In this document: positions 33,299-41,749 of the stretch, piece by piece
Layout: every line of letters starts with the position of its first letter
Numbering within the stretch: the stretch's first letter is position 1
Source: Amycolatopsis orientalis DSM 40040 = KCTC 9412
GTDB taxonomy: Bacteria; Actinomycetota; Actinomycetes; Mycobacteriales; Pseudonocardiaceae
Assembly (NCBI RefSeq): GCF_000478275.1
Contig: NZ_ASJB01000083.1
Location: forward strand, 124,001 to 188,000
DNA: 64,000 bases
Direction of reading: 5' to 3'
Program-made: the position numbers and the translations under genes
Notes under the pieces: model-generated
What the model was told of the DNA's origin: nothing
Databases searched by the model: none
The model's input: only the letters and a program-made list of their open reading frames with translations

Positions 33299-34732
33299 TC
33301 AGGCGGCGGGCCGCTCGGCGTCGTTCTGCGCCGCCTTCTCCGAAGGCGGGAGCGAAACCACGGGCGCGACCGTCGCGTTGGCCGGGTTTTGGAGCTTGCC
33401 GCGCGCACCGGGTCCGAAAAGGACCCGGCCGATCATCGACGGTTTCATCAGCGACTGCGGTGAGTCGATCAGCGAGATCGTGCGGATGAACGCGCGCGCC
33501 ACCAGCGGGTCGTTCGCCGCCACCGCCTGGACCCTCGGCATGTAGAGGTTCGCCATCTTGGTGGCGACGGTCCGCTTGCCGCGCACTTCGGGATACCCGA
33601 GGTCGGCGGCGGCGGACATCGTCCACGGCGCGTTGGTGACGCTCGCGAGGTCACGGAAGTAGGCGGCGGGGACCGGCTCGACACCCTTGGCGAGATGCTT
33701 GCCCAGCACGGTCGCGCCGAGCGCGGCGACGGTCATGCCCTGGGCGTAGACCGGGTTGAAGATGCACGCCGCGTCGCCGATGATCAGGTACCCGGCCGGG
33801 AACCGGCGGAGCCGCTCGTAGTGCCGTCGGATGCTTGCGGGGAAACGGAAACTTCCCGCCGGGGAACGCTGTTCCGCGTCACGAACGGCTTCGTAGACCT
33901 CCGGACGCGGCAAGCTCTTGGCGTAGGCGAGGAATCCCTCGCGATCGGTGGGCGCACGGTCACCGTTGATTCCGGTGAGCGTGAGCGCGTAGCGGTCGGC
34001 CAGCCGCGCGAAGATCGCCCCCCGCGGGAACGCCGGTGTCGCGGTCGGGACGAGTGCGATGTCGTCGCCGAGCGGGTCGTACTCCAACGGGCCGACGAAA
34101 TCCATGGTGGTATAGGTCAGGTCCATCTGGACCTTCTCCTCCGGTGCCCGCTCGTAGCCGAGTTCCTCGAGCCAGCGGGGAGAACGTGAGCCGCGGCCGG
34201 TGGCGTCGACGACCAGGTCGGCGGTGATGACCTCTTCGGCGCCGCTGTTCCGGCCCTGGACGCGGACGCCGATGATCCGGCTCCGGTCTTCGGACGCTTC
34301 GAGTCCCACGATGTCGGTGCTCTCCCGGAGGGAGACTCCCGGGCGGACCAGGGTCCGGCTGCGGAGGAAGTGTTCGATCACCGGACGATTCGCGGCCACG
34401 CAGGCCATCCCCGTCTCCGTCTCGGCGAACATCTGGCCGTTGAAGCAGTAGTGGCAGGTCGAACCGTAGTCACCGACGGGCACGCCGACGGCGAGCATGT
34501 CTTCGACGAACCCGGGGAACAGGTCCTCGATGATCTGGCGGCCGCGTTCGAGCAGGGCGTGGATGTGGACGGCCCACGGGATCGCCGGGCGCAGTCCGGT
34601 GCCCGCGGCGGTGAGGTCGTCGCGATCGATGACGGTCACTCGGGTGTAGGAGTCCGAAAGCATGCGGGCGGCGAGCATGCCCGCCACGCTGCCCCCGAGC
34701 ACCACGGCGTGATCGCCGATCTTGGTTCCCAT
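33299..34732 (-). CDS. FAD-dependent monooxygenase (epoxidase/hydroxylase type)
   Basis: 477 aa. N-terminal FAD motif VVLGGSVAGMLAARML (residues 9-24), DATGRGSRSPRWL in the middle and the second FAD motif GDAACIFNPVYAQGMTVA about residue 340. The sequence resembles group A flavoprotein monooxygenases related to squalene epoxidase that occur beside epoxide hydrolases. Its divergent partner here is an epoxide hydrolase, so epoxidation followed by hydrolysis to a diol is a reasonable but unproven sequence of steps. Start ATG 34732 follows a GGAGGACG site. Confidence 0.85.
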   Translation of the reverse strand: MGTKIGDHAVVLGGSVAGMLAARMLSDSYTRVTVIDRDDLTAAGTGLRPAIPWAVHIHALLERGRQIIEDLFPGFVEDMLAVGVPVGDYGSTCHYCFNGQMFAETETGMACVAANRPVIEHFLRSRTLVRPGVSLRESTDIVGLEASEDRSRIIGVRVQGRNSGAEEVITADLVVDATGRGSRSPRWLEELGYERAPEEKVQMDLTYTTMDFVGPLEYDPLGDDIALVPTATPAFPRGAIFARLADRYALTLTGINGDRAPTDREGFLAYAKSLPRPEVYEAVRDAEQRSPAGSFRFPASIRRHYERLRRFPAGYLIIGDAACIFNPVYAQGMTVAALGATVLGKHLAKGVEPVPAAYFRDLASVTNAPWTMSAAADLGYPEVRGKRTVATKMANLYMPRVQAVAANDPLVARAFIRTISLIDSPQSLMKPSMIGRVLFGPGARGKLQNPANATVAPVVSLPPSEKAAQNDAERPAA

Positions 34733-34969
34733 GGACGTCCTCCCATTGGACTGCGGTGTGAGCGGTTACGCCGCAACGCTAGATCCGGGGAAAGGCGCTC
34801 CTCTTCTCCTTCGTTGCGACGTCAACGCGGTTCTCCGTTCCTGCTCGGAGCACGCAGAGAGCTGCGCCCACCCGCTCCGGGGTTGTAGCTTCCGACATGG
34901 ACGACCACCGCGTTCCACGCGCCGGGTGTCCCATTTCCTTTCCCCGGAGCCAGAAATGAGGACCACGTG

Positions 34970-36136
34970 ATGCGCCCGTTCCGCGTCGAAATCCCGCAGG
35001 AGGACCTGGACGACCTCCACGCGCGGCTCACCGCCACGCGCTGGCCCGCCGAAACCCCTGACGTCGGCTGGAGCCGTGGCACCCCGCTGGGCTACCTGCG
35101 TGAGCTGACCGAGTACTGGCGCGGCGGCTTCGACTGGCGCGCGCTGGAAGCCCGGATCAACTCCTACCCCCAGTTCGTCACCACCATCGAGGGCGAGGAC
35201 ATCCACTTTCTGCACGTCCGCTCCCCCGAGCCGGACGCGGTGCCACTGCTGCTCACCCACGGCTGGCCGGGATCGTTCCTCGAATTCCTCGACGTGATCG
35301 GCCCGCTGACGGACCCGCGCTCGCACGGCGGCGACCCGGCGGACGCCTTCCACGTGGTCATCCCGTCGCTGCCCGGTTTCGGTTTTTCCAGCCCCCTCAA
35401 GCAACACGGCTGGACGCTGCCCCGGGTGGCGGGCGCCTGGGCCGAGCTGATGTCCACGCTCGGCTACGACAAGTACATCCCGCAAGGCGGCGACCTCGGC
35501 GCGACGGTGACGCTCCTGCTCGGCCTGATCGACGCCGAGCACGTCCTCGGCACCCACGTCAACTTCCTGTTCGCGCCGCCGACCGGCGATCCGGCCGAAC
35601 TCGGTTCGCTCCCGCCGTCGGACCTCGCCCGGCTGGAGCGCCTGGCGCACTTCGGATCCCAGGGCTCGGCCTACATGAGCCTGCTGTCGACGCGGCCGCA
35701 GACCGTCGGGTACGGCATGACCGACTCGCCGGTGGGCCAGCTCGCCTGGAGCGTCGAGAAGTTCAAGGAGTGGAGCGATTCGGACAAGACGCCCGAGGAC
35801 GCCATCGACCGCGACACGCTCCTCGCCCACGCCACGCTGTACTGGCTGACCGGCACGGCCGGCTCGTCGGGGCACATCTACTGCGACAACGTGGAGTTCA
35901 TGCCCACCTCCGGGGGCGAACCGCAGCCGCTGCCGCCGATTCCTGGCCCGGTCGGCGTGGCCGTGTACGCCCACGACCTCGCCCAGCCGATCCGGAGCCT
36001 CGCCGAGCAGGCACTGCCGAATATCGTGCAGTGGAACGAATTCGACCGTGGTGGCCACTTCGCCGCGATGGAGGAACCCGATCTGTTCGTCGACGACCTG
36101 CGGTCGTTCCGGCGGGCCGCCCAGGCACAGCGGTAA
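34970..36136 (+). CDS. Epoxide hydrolase (EHN family)
   Basis: 388 aa from ATG 34970 (GAGGA spaced 7 nt; a GTG one codon earlier is possible). The N-terminal EHN segment (FRVEIPQEDLDDLHARLTATRW) is followed by the alpha/beta hydrolase core with oxyanion motif HGWPGS, the nucleophile Asp in QGGDLGA and the catalytic His in GGHFAAME. This is the microsomal-type epoxide hydrolase family to which NcsF2 and SgcF of enediyne pathways belong; no enediyne PKS is present here. It is divergent from a flavin monooxygenase that could supply the epoxide. Confidence 0.9.
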   Translation: MRPFRVEIPQEDLDDLHARLTATRWPAETPDVGWSRGTPLGYLRELTEYWRGGFDWRALEARINSYPQFVTTIEGEDIHFLHVRSPEPDAVPLLLTHGWPGSFLEFLDVIGPLTDPRSHGGDPADAFHVVIPSLPGFGFSSPLKQHGWTLPRVAGAWAELMSTLGYDKYIPQGGDLGATVTLLLGLIDAEHVLGTHVNFLFAPPTGDPAELGSLPPSDLARLERLAHFGSQGSAYMSLLSTRPQTVGYGMTDSPVGQLAWSVEKFKEWSDSDKTPEDAIDRDTLLAHATLYWLTGTAGSSGHIYCDNVEFMPTSGGEPQPLPPIPGPVGVAVYAHDLAQPIRSLAEQALPNIVQWNEFDRGGHFAAMEEPDLFVDDLRSFRRAAQAQR

Positions 36137-36151
36137 GGAAGGAAACAAGAA

Positions 36152-36460
36152 ATGGGTTCAGCGTTCGTCGTCCGGTACGAGACGACACCGGAAGCCGCCG
36201 ACGAGAACCAGAAACTGGTGGAGGCGGTCTTCGCCCAGCTGGCGGAGCAACGACCGGACGGCCTCAGCTACGCGTCATTCCGGCTCGACGACGGGGTGAG
36301 CTTCATCCATGTCGGTTACGTCGACGGTGACGACAATCCGCTGAACGCGTCAACGGCGTTCCAGGAGTTCCAGCGCGAGTTCCGCTCCCGCGCCCCCGGT
36401 GGCCCGGTCTTCTCCGGCGGCGCCCTTGTCGGCTCCTTCGGCTTCGGCACCCCAGCCTGA
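36152..36460 (+). CDS. Small ABM-like (dimeric alpha-beta barrel) protein
   Basis: 102 aa, ATG preceded by AAGGAAGG, 15 nt after the epoxide hydrolase. The pattern FVVRYETTPEAADENQKLVEAVFAQL, then SYASFRLDDGVSFIHVGYV, fits an antibiotic-biosynthesis-monooxygenase or stress-response dimeric barrel. It could be a cofactor-free oxygenase, a cyclase or a binding protein. Operon position ties it to the epoxide hydrolase. Confidence 0.6.
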   Translation: MGSAFVVRYETTPEAADENQKLVEAVFAQLAEQRPDGLSYASFRLDDGVSFIHVGYVDGDDNPLNASTAFQEFQREFRSRAPGGPVFSGGALVGSFGFGTPA

Positions 36461-36462
36461 CA

Positions 36463-36534
36463 GCGCGTGAAGGCCCCCTTCCCTCGGCCATGGTTTTGAG
36501 TGACCAGCCGAGGGAAGGGGGCCTTCACGCGCGT
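36463..36534. repeat. Family B hairpin repeat, copy 2
   Basis: Arms starting GCGCGTGAAGGCCCCCTTCC and its exact complement surround a spacer of about 20 nt. It fills the whole gap between two convergent genes, so a terminator role is likely. Confidence 0.85.
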
Positions 36535-37346
36535 CACGACCCTGTGCTGAGGACCTTGCGCAGCACCTGGGCGAATTCTTCAGGGTAGGGCAGGAAGCCG
36601 GTGTGCCCGCCGGGGAACTCGACCGGAGGCTCGCCGAGGCGCCCGGCCAGTGCGTGGGACGTACGGAACGTCTGCAGACCGCCGGAATCCGCCCCGATGC
36701 CGACGACCACGCTGCCGGGGCCCGCGGTCAGTGCGTCGACGTCGGGCACGTACCGGGTGGTGGCACGGAGCTCGTGGGCGAAGAACCGGGCGCCGTCGAC
36801 GAGGTCCTGCTCCGAGGACGGGCCGACGGCACCGGGGGAACCCTGCTCTTCGGTGTCCAGGCCGGAGTGAGCCGCGAACTTCGCGAACGCCGCCATCGGC
36901 CCGTGCCGATGGAAGGTGTCGACGACGTCGTCGACCCCGGCCCGCTGTTCGTCCGCGTCGGGCAGGAGTTCCAGGACCGGCGGCTCGTGCGCGACGACCG
37001 TCCGCACCCGGCCGGGATGCCGCGCGGCCAGCGCGAGGACCGTCATCGCGCCGCCGCTGGTGCCGAACACGTCGGCGGACTCGGCGCCGACGGCGTCGAT
37101 GAGGGCGGCGACGTCGTCCGCGCGTTTCTCCGGGGTGGAGTCCTCGTCGGGGTCGTGGACCGGGCTGCCCGAGATGCCCCTCGGGTCGTGGGTGAGCACG
37201 GTGTGGTCGTTCGCGAGCTCGTCGGCCAGCAGCTCGAAGGCCGCTGCGCCCATCGGCGAGCCCATGAGCAACAACAGCGGTCCCGCGCCGCGAACCTCAT
37301 AGCGCAGGCGTGCGCCCGGGACGTCAAGCGTATGGGTCGTGGTCAT
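36534..37346 (-). CDS. Alpha/beta hydrolase
   Basis: 270 aa from ATG 37346; an in-frame ATG 27 nt upstream is less likely because family similarity starts at MTTTHTLDVPGARLRYEVRG. The nucleophile elbow GTSGGAM carries Ser at about residue 98, the oxyanion region is LLMGSPMG, and the catalytic His is in PGGHTGFL near the C-terminus. Generic esterase/hydrolase; substrate unknown. The stop abuts the family B repeat. Confidence 0.82.
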   Translation of the reverse strand: MTTTHTLDVPGARLRYEVRGAGPLLLLMGSPMGAAAFELLADELANDHTVLTHDPRGISGSPVHDPDEDSTPEKRADDVAALIDAVGAESADVFGTSGGAMTVLALAARHPGRVRTVVAHEPPVLELLPDADEQRAGVDDVVDTFHRHGPMAAFAKFAAHSGLDTEEQGSPGAVGPSSEQDLVDGARFFAHELRATTRYVPDVDALTAGPGSVVVGIGADSGGLQTFRTSHALAGRLGEPPVEFPGGHTGFLPYPEEFAQVLRKVLSTGS

Positions 37347-37415
37347 AGCCAGCCATTCTGCTACAGGCCACATGCCTGTACCGATCGGGCGAAAAGCCTT
37401 GACACGCCAGAAGAA

Positions 37416-37443
37416 GCCCGGTCCGGCAAAGCCGAACCGGGCC
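37416..37443 (-). terminator. Hairpin terminator after the SDR gene
   Basis: Arms GCCCGGTCCGGC and GCCGAACCGGGC (one mismatch) with a 3-nt loop, 20 nt beyond the SDR stop codon. Confidence 0.6.
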
Positions 37444-37462
37444 CTGACCCAGATCAGATCCG

Positions 37463-38257
37463 CTAAGCCGCCGGGATCTGCGTCGCTTCTTCCGGGGAAC
37501 GGAACACCTTTTCCATCACGCGGCGGGCGATGGCGCGCGGCGCGTGGTCGAGCGCCGCGGTCATCAACCGGGTGACGGTGCCGGGGACGGTGACCACGCG
37601 GCCGGCGTCCCAGGCCCGGAGCGCGCCCGCCACCACTTCGGCGGCGGTCGTGTGCCCGGGGGTCTTTTCCACCGCGTCACCGAGGCCGGCGACCTCGCTG
37701 AACTCCGTGATGGTCGGCCCCGGGCACAGCGCCATGGCTTGGACCCCGGTGCCCTTCAGCTCGGTGGACAACGACTCGGCGAAGGACAGCAGGAACGCTT
37801 TGCTGGCGCCATAGGCGGCGAGGTTCGGTGTCGCGAAGAAGCCCAGCGACGACGCCACCACGATCACCCCGCCCGAGCCGCGCTCGACCATCCGGGGTAC
37901 CACCTGGGAGGCGAGGTCGACGCTCGCGAGCACGTTGAGCCGCAACATCTCGAGGGTCTCGGACCGGGCCGTCTCGACGAACCGGCCCTGCAACCCGCGG
38001 CCGGCGTTGCAGATGAGCAGATCGGCGCCGCCGAGTTCCTCGGCACGGGCGGCGACACTCTCGATCGCACCGTCCGCGGTGAGGTCCTGGACCTCGGGGA
38101 TCAGCCGCCCGTCGGTGCCCTCCGCGAGCGCGGCGAGCCGGTCCGCGCGACGGGCCACGGCCAGCACCCGGTACCCGCGGTCGAGCAGGACCCGGGCGAA
38201 CTCCGCGCCGATACCGGAGGAAGCCCCGGTCACGACGGCAAGTGGTGCGTCGGTCAT
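37463..38257 (-). CDS. Short-chain dehydrogenase/reductase
   Basis: 264 aa from ATG 38257, 4 nt after the VOC protein gene's stop. Cofactor motif TGASSGIGAEFARVL (residues 11-25), NAG motif CNAGRG, catalytic Ser in VVASSLGF and Tyr-x-x-x-Lys in YGASKAF. A classical NAD(P)-dependent SDR that may oxidise or reduce a pathway intermediate; co-transcribed with the VOC protein. Confidence 0.88.
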   Translation of the reverse strand: MTDAPLAVVTGASSGIGAEFARVLLDRGYRVLAVARRADRLAALAEGTDGRLIPEVQDLTADGAIESVAARAEELGGADLLICNAGRGLQGRFVETARSETLEMLRLNVLASVDLASQVVPRMVERGSGGVIVVASSLGFFATPNLAAYGASKAFLLSFAESLSTELKGTGVQAMALCPGPTITEFSEVAGLGDAVEKTPGHTTAAEVVAGALRAWDAGRVVTVPGTVTRLMTAALDHAPRAIARRVMEKVFRSPEEATQIPAA

Positions 38258-38261
38258 GGCC

Positions 38262-38714
38262 CTACCCCTCGACGTGGAAGATCTCGAGCGCGACGCCGTC
38301 CGGGTCGGTGAAGGTGAACAGCGCGAACGGAAGCGGCTCGGTGTATTCACGCAGGTCGCTGCACTCGACGCCCTTGCCGACCAGGAAGGCGTGCCAGGCA
38401 CGGAGTTCTTCGCGATCGGTGGCCGCGAACGTGAGGTGGTCCAGTCCGGTGCGGTGCGCGCCGAACGCCTCACCCTCGTTGCCGTCGTGCGAAGCGAGCC
38501 CGAGGAAGACCTGGGTGCCGGGGCGCATCAGACCCGCGGCGCGACCACCCGGGAACTCCTCCTTCATCCACTGCACCATGCCGAGCATCTCGCTGTACCA
38601 GGCCACACTGCGGTCCACGTCGGTGACGGTGATGGTGGCGTGGTGCAGACCCGGCAGACCCGGCGGGGTTTCGGGGATCGGGGTGGCCGGCGGCGGGACG
38701 AGTTCGATGTCCAT
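38262..38714 (-). CDS. VOC (glyoxalase/bleomycin-resistance fold) protein
   Basis: 150 aa. Two beta-alpha-beta-beta-beta modules are visible: LHHATITVTDVDRSVAWYSEMLGM, with the first metal-type His, and LDHLTFAATDREELRAWHAF, ending in FTDPDGVALEIF with the usual acidic ligand. Metal-dependent members are dioxygenases, isomerases or resistance proteins. It is the first gene of a pair with the SDR and divergent from P450-1, so a catalytic role in tailoring is possible. Confidence 0.82.
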   Translation of the reverse strand: MDIELVPPPATPIPETPPGLPGLHHATITVTDVDRSVAWYSEMLGMVQWMKEEFPGGRAAGLMRPGTQVFLGLASHDGNEGEAFGAHRTGLDHLTFAATDREELRAWHAFLVGKGVECSDLREYTEPLPFALFTFTDPDGVALEIFHVEG

Positions 38715-38960
38715 GTGCGCTCTCCTGAAGTCGGGCGTGACGGAAAGGGTTCTTTGACGCCTACCGCGCCGTTTTATTGATCATTTGTGAGATTACGGCG
38801 CGCGGACCCCGGATTTCTTCTCCAGGACTGCCAGGAGGAGGAACTGGTGCGAAAGCCCATGGCAGGCCCGCAATTCCGAAGACGTAAAGCCGCCGAAACC
38901 GGGTTTAGCTTGAAAAGCCAATCGGTCACCAAAATGGACCACCACTGGAGGTCGTGTCTC
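38715..38960. promoter_or_regulatory. Divergent promoter region, VOC/SDR pair and P450-1
   Basis: A 246-nt gap that is richer in A+T than its surroundings (for example TTTTATTGATCATTTG around 38771-38786). An open frame on the plus strand extends into it from the P450, but its first 58 codons show no P450 similarity, so I treat it as non-coding. Confidence 0.45.
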
Positions 38961-40208
38961 ATGTCAGACGCCGTGTGCCCCTACGTCCTCAACCCCGAAG
39001 GCACCGACACGCACGGCGAGACCGCTCGTCTGCGTGAGCAGGGCCCGATCGCTCGGGTCGAGCTCCCGGACGGCGTGCTCGCCTGGTCGGTGCACGACTA
39101 CGAGCTCACCAAGGAGATCATGGGCAACGAGGCGCTGTTCTCCAAGAACCCGCGCCGTAACTGGCCCGACTACATCAACGGCAAGATCTCCGACGGCTGG
39201 CCGCTGATCACCTGGGCCGCCATGGACACCATGGCGACGCAGGACGGCGCCGACCACGCCCGGTTGCGCAAGCTGCTCCTGAAGGCGTTCACCCAGCGCC
39301 GGGTCGACGCGATGCAGGAGCACATCGACAACACGGTCAACGAGCTGCTCGACGACCTCGCCGCCACCGCCCCCGACGAGGTCGTGGACATCAAGGGCCG
39401 CTTCCACATGGAGCTGCCGACCCGGCTGATGTGCGACCTTTTCGGCGTTCCGGTGGACGTCCGCGCGGAGGTGCTCGAAGGCGGTCACAAGAACATCGAC
39501 ACCCGCATCAGCGCCGAGGTCGCGGAGGCGAACCTGGCGAACTGGCAGGTGGCGATCTCCAACCTGGTGCAGTACAAGCGCGAAAACCCGGGCGACGACC
39601 TCACCACCGGCATGATCGCGGCCAAGGAGGAGGACGGTTCGCGGCTGAGCGACTCCGAGATGATCGGCACCCTGCACCTGTTGCTGGGCGCCGGCTCCGA
39701 GACCCTGGTCAACGCGCTCGCGCACGCTTCGGTCGCGTTGATGACCGACCGTGAGCTGCTCACGAAGGTCAAGGCCGGGGAGATCTCCTGGGAGGACGTG
39801 TTCGAGGAGACCCTGCGGGTGGAGTCGCCGGTCGCGCACCTGCCGTTCCGCTTCGCCACCGAAGACGTCGAGCTCGGCGGCGTCAAGATCGCCAAGGGCG
39901 ACGTCATGCTCGTCGACTTCGCCGGTGTCGGCCGCGACCCGAAGATCCACGGGGAAACGGCGGACGAGTTCAACGCGCTGCGGGAGGACAAGACGCACCT
40001 TTCGTTCGGCTTCGGTGTGCACTACTGCATCGGCGCCCGCCTGGCGAAGAGCGCGTGGATGACCGGCATCCCCGCCCTGTTCGACCGTTTCCCCGACATC
40101 GAACTCGCGGTCGACCGCTCCGAGCTCGTCGGACAGGGCAGCTTCGTGGTCAACGGCCACGAGAGCCTTCCTGTCCTGCTCAAGGGCAAGTCCGCGGTCG
40201 CCGTCTGA
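38961..40208 (+). CDS. Cytochrome P450 (P450-1)
   Basis: 415 aa from ATG 38961 (GGAGG upstream). The I-helix has GAGSETL with the normal acid-Thr pair, the K-helix E-x-x-R is EETLR, and the heme loop FGFGVHYCIGARLA supplies the cysteine ligand. Typical class I bacterial P450 needing ferredoxin and reductase. Next to an alpha/beta hydrolase gene in the same direction. Probably hydroxylates or otherwise oxidises the polyketide product. Confidence 0.92.
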   Translation: MSDAVCPYVLNPEGTDTHGETARLREQGPIARVELPDGVLAWSVHDYELTKEIMGNEALFSKNPRRNWPDYINGKISDGWPLITWAAMDTMATQDGADHARLRKLLLKAFTQRRVDAMQEHIDNTVNELLDDLAATAPDEVVDIKGRFHMELPTRLMCDLFGVPVDVRAEVLEGGHKNIDTRISAEVAEANLANWQVAISNLVQYKRENPGDDLTTGMIAAKEEDGSRLSDSEMIGTLHLLLGAGSETLVNALAHASVALMTDRELLTKVKAGEISWEDVFEETLRVESPVAHLPFRFATEDVELGGVKIAKGDVMLVDFAGVGRDPKIHGETADEFNALREDKTHLSFGFGVHYCIGARLAKSAWMTGIPALFDRFPDIELAVDRSELVGQGSFVVNGHESLPVLLKGKSAVAV

Positions 40209-40236
40209 CCCCCGTAGCAGTCGAAGGAGTCCGAAC

Positions 40237-41097
40237 ATGGCAGACAAAACGGCGGAGAGCGGAGGCGGGATCCTCGGTGACCTCAACGTCGACTACGCGG
40301 CACACGAAAGCGTGCTGGAAAAGGCGGTGTCGGCGGACGGCACGCTGATCGCGTACGAGCGTTTCGGGGACACCGGCCCGGCCGTGGTGGTGGTCGGTGC
40401 GGGACTGAACGACCGCGCCATGTTCACGCCGCTCGCGACGGCCATGTCCGAACGGTTCCGCGTCTTCAACTACGACCGGCGCGGCCGTGGCGAGAGCGGC
40501 AACGGCGATCCGGACCAGTGGACGATCCAGCTCGAGATCGACGACCTGCGTGCGGTGCTCCAAGCCGTCGGCGAACCGTGTCACGTCTTCGCCAACTGTA
40601 CCGGCGGCGTCATCGCGCTGCTGGCCGCGGCCGGCGGCGCGCCGATGGTCAAACTCGCCCTGTACGAACCCCCGTACTGGTCCCAGACGGCCACGGCCGA
40701 GCAGGTGGCGAAGCTCAAGCAGCTGATCGCCGAGGACCGTCGCGAAGAGGTCGTCACGATCTTCGCGCGGGACGTCGTCGGATTCATCAAGGACGAGAAC
40801 ATCGAACACTTCAAGAGCCATCCGGCTTGGCAGGCGTTCGAGTCCATGGCGCCGTCGACGTACTACGACGCGATGATCAGCAAGGACCACCTGGACATCC
40901 CGTACGAGGAGATCCGGAAGATCACCGTGCCCACGCTGCTCATGCGAGGGGACGACGGGATCAAGGAGATCCACGACGCGTGCGCGAGGATCGCCGAGGA
41001 GATACCTCGCGGTGAACTCCTTACGCGGGAGGGTTTTGACCACCTGTTCGACCAGAAGGCATGGGCGCCCACCTTGATGGAGTACTTCGAATCGTGA
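40237..41097 (+). CDS. Alpha/beta hydrolase-fold protein with Cys at the nucleophile site
   Basis: 286 aa, ATG after GAAGGAG. The fold is clear: GAGLNDRAMFTPL oxyanion region, YDRRGRGESG, and a C-terminal GFDHLF His. The nucleophile elbow, usually G-x-S-x-G, reads ANCTGG (about residues 128-133), putting Cys where Ser is expected. Cys nucleophiles occur in dienelactone hydrolases. It could be a thiol-based lactonase or acyltransferase, or have lost activity. It shares an operon with P450-1 and ends at a strong terminator. Confidence 0.85.
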   Translation: MADKTAESGGGILGDLNVDYAAHESVLEKAVSADGTLIAYERFGDTGPAVVVVGAGLNDRAMFTPLATAMSERFRVFNYDRRGRGESGNGDPDQWTIQLEIDDLRAVLQAVGEPCHVFANCTGGVIALLAAAGGAPMVKLALYEPPYWSQTATAEQVAKLKQLIAEDRREEVVTIFARDVVGFIKDENIEHFKSHPAWQAFESMAPSTYYDAMISKDHLDIPYEEIRKITVPTLLMRGDDGIKEIHDACARIAEEIPRGELLTREGFDHLFDQKAWAPTLMEYFES

Positions 41098-41109
41098 CGC
41101 CCGGGAACT

Positions 41110-41161
41110 CCGGGAGGGTCACGGTGCCGGTTCCCGGCGCTGTGGCCCTTCCGGCTTTTTT
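41110..41161 (+). terminator. Intrinsic terminator of the P450-1 operon
   Basis: Long stem (about 21 bp with a few mismatches and G:T pairs) with a 3-nt loop, followed by TTTTTTT, 12 nt after the hydrolase stop. Confidence 0.85.
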
Positions 41162-41304
41162 GGTGCCTTACTGAGGGGTGAGGCAAAGATGTCGTGCCCG
41201 GGCGAGCGTCCGGACTGGCTGGCGGAAGCCGGGCCGCGGGCTCCGAGAGACACTCTTCTGAAGACAAGTGTCCGGCTTGGGTCGTTTGTGCGGTTTCGCG
41301 AGGT

Positions 41305-41352
41305 GGTCGTGAGTGGTAAGGAGCGTTAGAACGCTCTTTGCCACTCACGACC
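41305..41352. repeat. Family A hairpin repeat, copy 2
   Basis: Same terminal arms as copies 1 and 3 (GGTCGTGAGTGGTAA, and complement with one change), but a different central sequence (GGAGCGTTAGAACGCTC) that remains self-complementary. Arms are conserved and the centre co-varies. Confidence 0.82.
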
Positions 41353-41463
41353 CCGTTCAGGAACGTGCCTTCAGGCATCAACTGGACGCCAAGTCGCCGA
41401 AAACTGTCCTTTGTGGACAGGCCCCGGTCTCGTGAGGGAGCCTCACGTAGGTCGCCAGGTAGC

Positions 41464-41530
41464 GAAGGCCTCCTTCCCTACCGTGAGGGTAGGGAAGGAG
41501 GCCTTCACGGACAGGGTTTCCGGCGAAGTC
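41464..41530. repeat. Family B hairpin repeat, copy 3, with extended tail
   Basis: Arms GAAGGCCTCCTTCCCTACC and complement around a 5-6-nt loop, followed by the same tail as copy 1 (ACGGACAGGGT, then CCGGCGAAGTCGGCGGGCT). Confidence 0.82.
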
Positions 41531-41650
41531 GGCGGGCTACGTGAGGGGTCCCGTGACGAAACCGTGCGCGTTACTCAAAACGGGGCGCCTGGATCCCGGC
41601 TCACCTGCCCGACGGCTCCCTGCCCCAGCAGGCTCACCAACTCACCACGA

Positions 41651-41709
41651 ATGCGCGTGAAGGCCTCCTTCCCTCGGCTGAGCCGAGGGAAGGAGGCCTT
41701 CACGCGCAT
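41651..41709. repeat. Family B hairpin repeat, copy 4 (perfect palindrome)
   Basis: Begins ATGCGCGTGAAGGCCTCCTT; the two 28-29-nt arms are exact complements with almost no loop. Lies 41 nt from the convergent VOC gene end and may terminate it. Confidence 0.85.
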
Positions 41710-41749
41710 CACCCGGCGGGAGGCCCGAACCGGGTCTCCCGCCGAAAGT

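Larger units (their letters stand above)
41162..41749. other. Gene-free gap rich in hairpin repeats
   Basis: Nearly 590 nt without a supportable gene. It contains one family A hairpin and two family B hairpins, the densest repeat stretch in the window. The small open frames here are formed by repeat sequence. Confidence 0.65.

Noticed and set aside
38787..38960. 58-codon N-terminal extension of P450-1
   Set aside because: No P450 similarity before MSDAVCPY, and a GGAGG lies right before that ATG.
41162..41749. CRISPR-like array from the repeated hairpins
   Set aside because: Repeats are palindromic, irregularly spaced, from two families, and there are no spacers of uniform length or cas genes.
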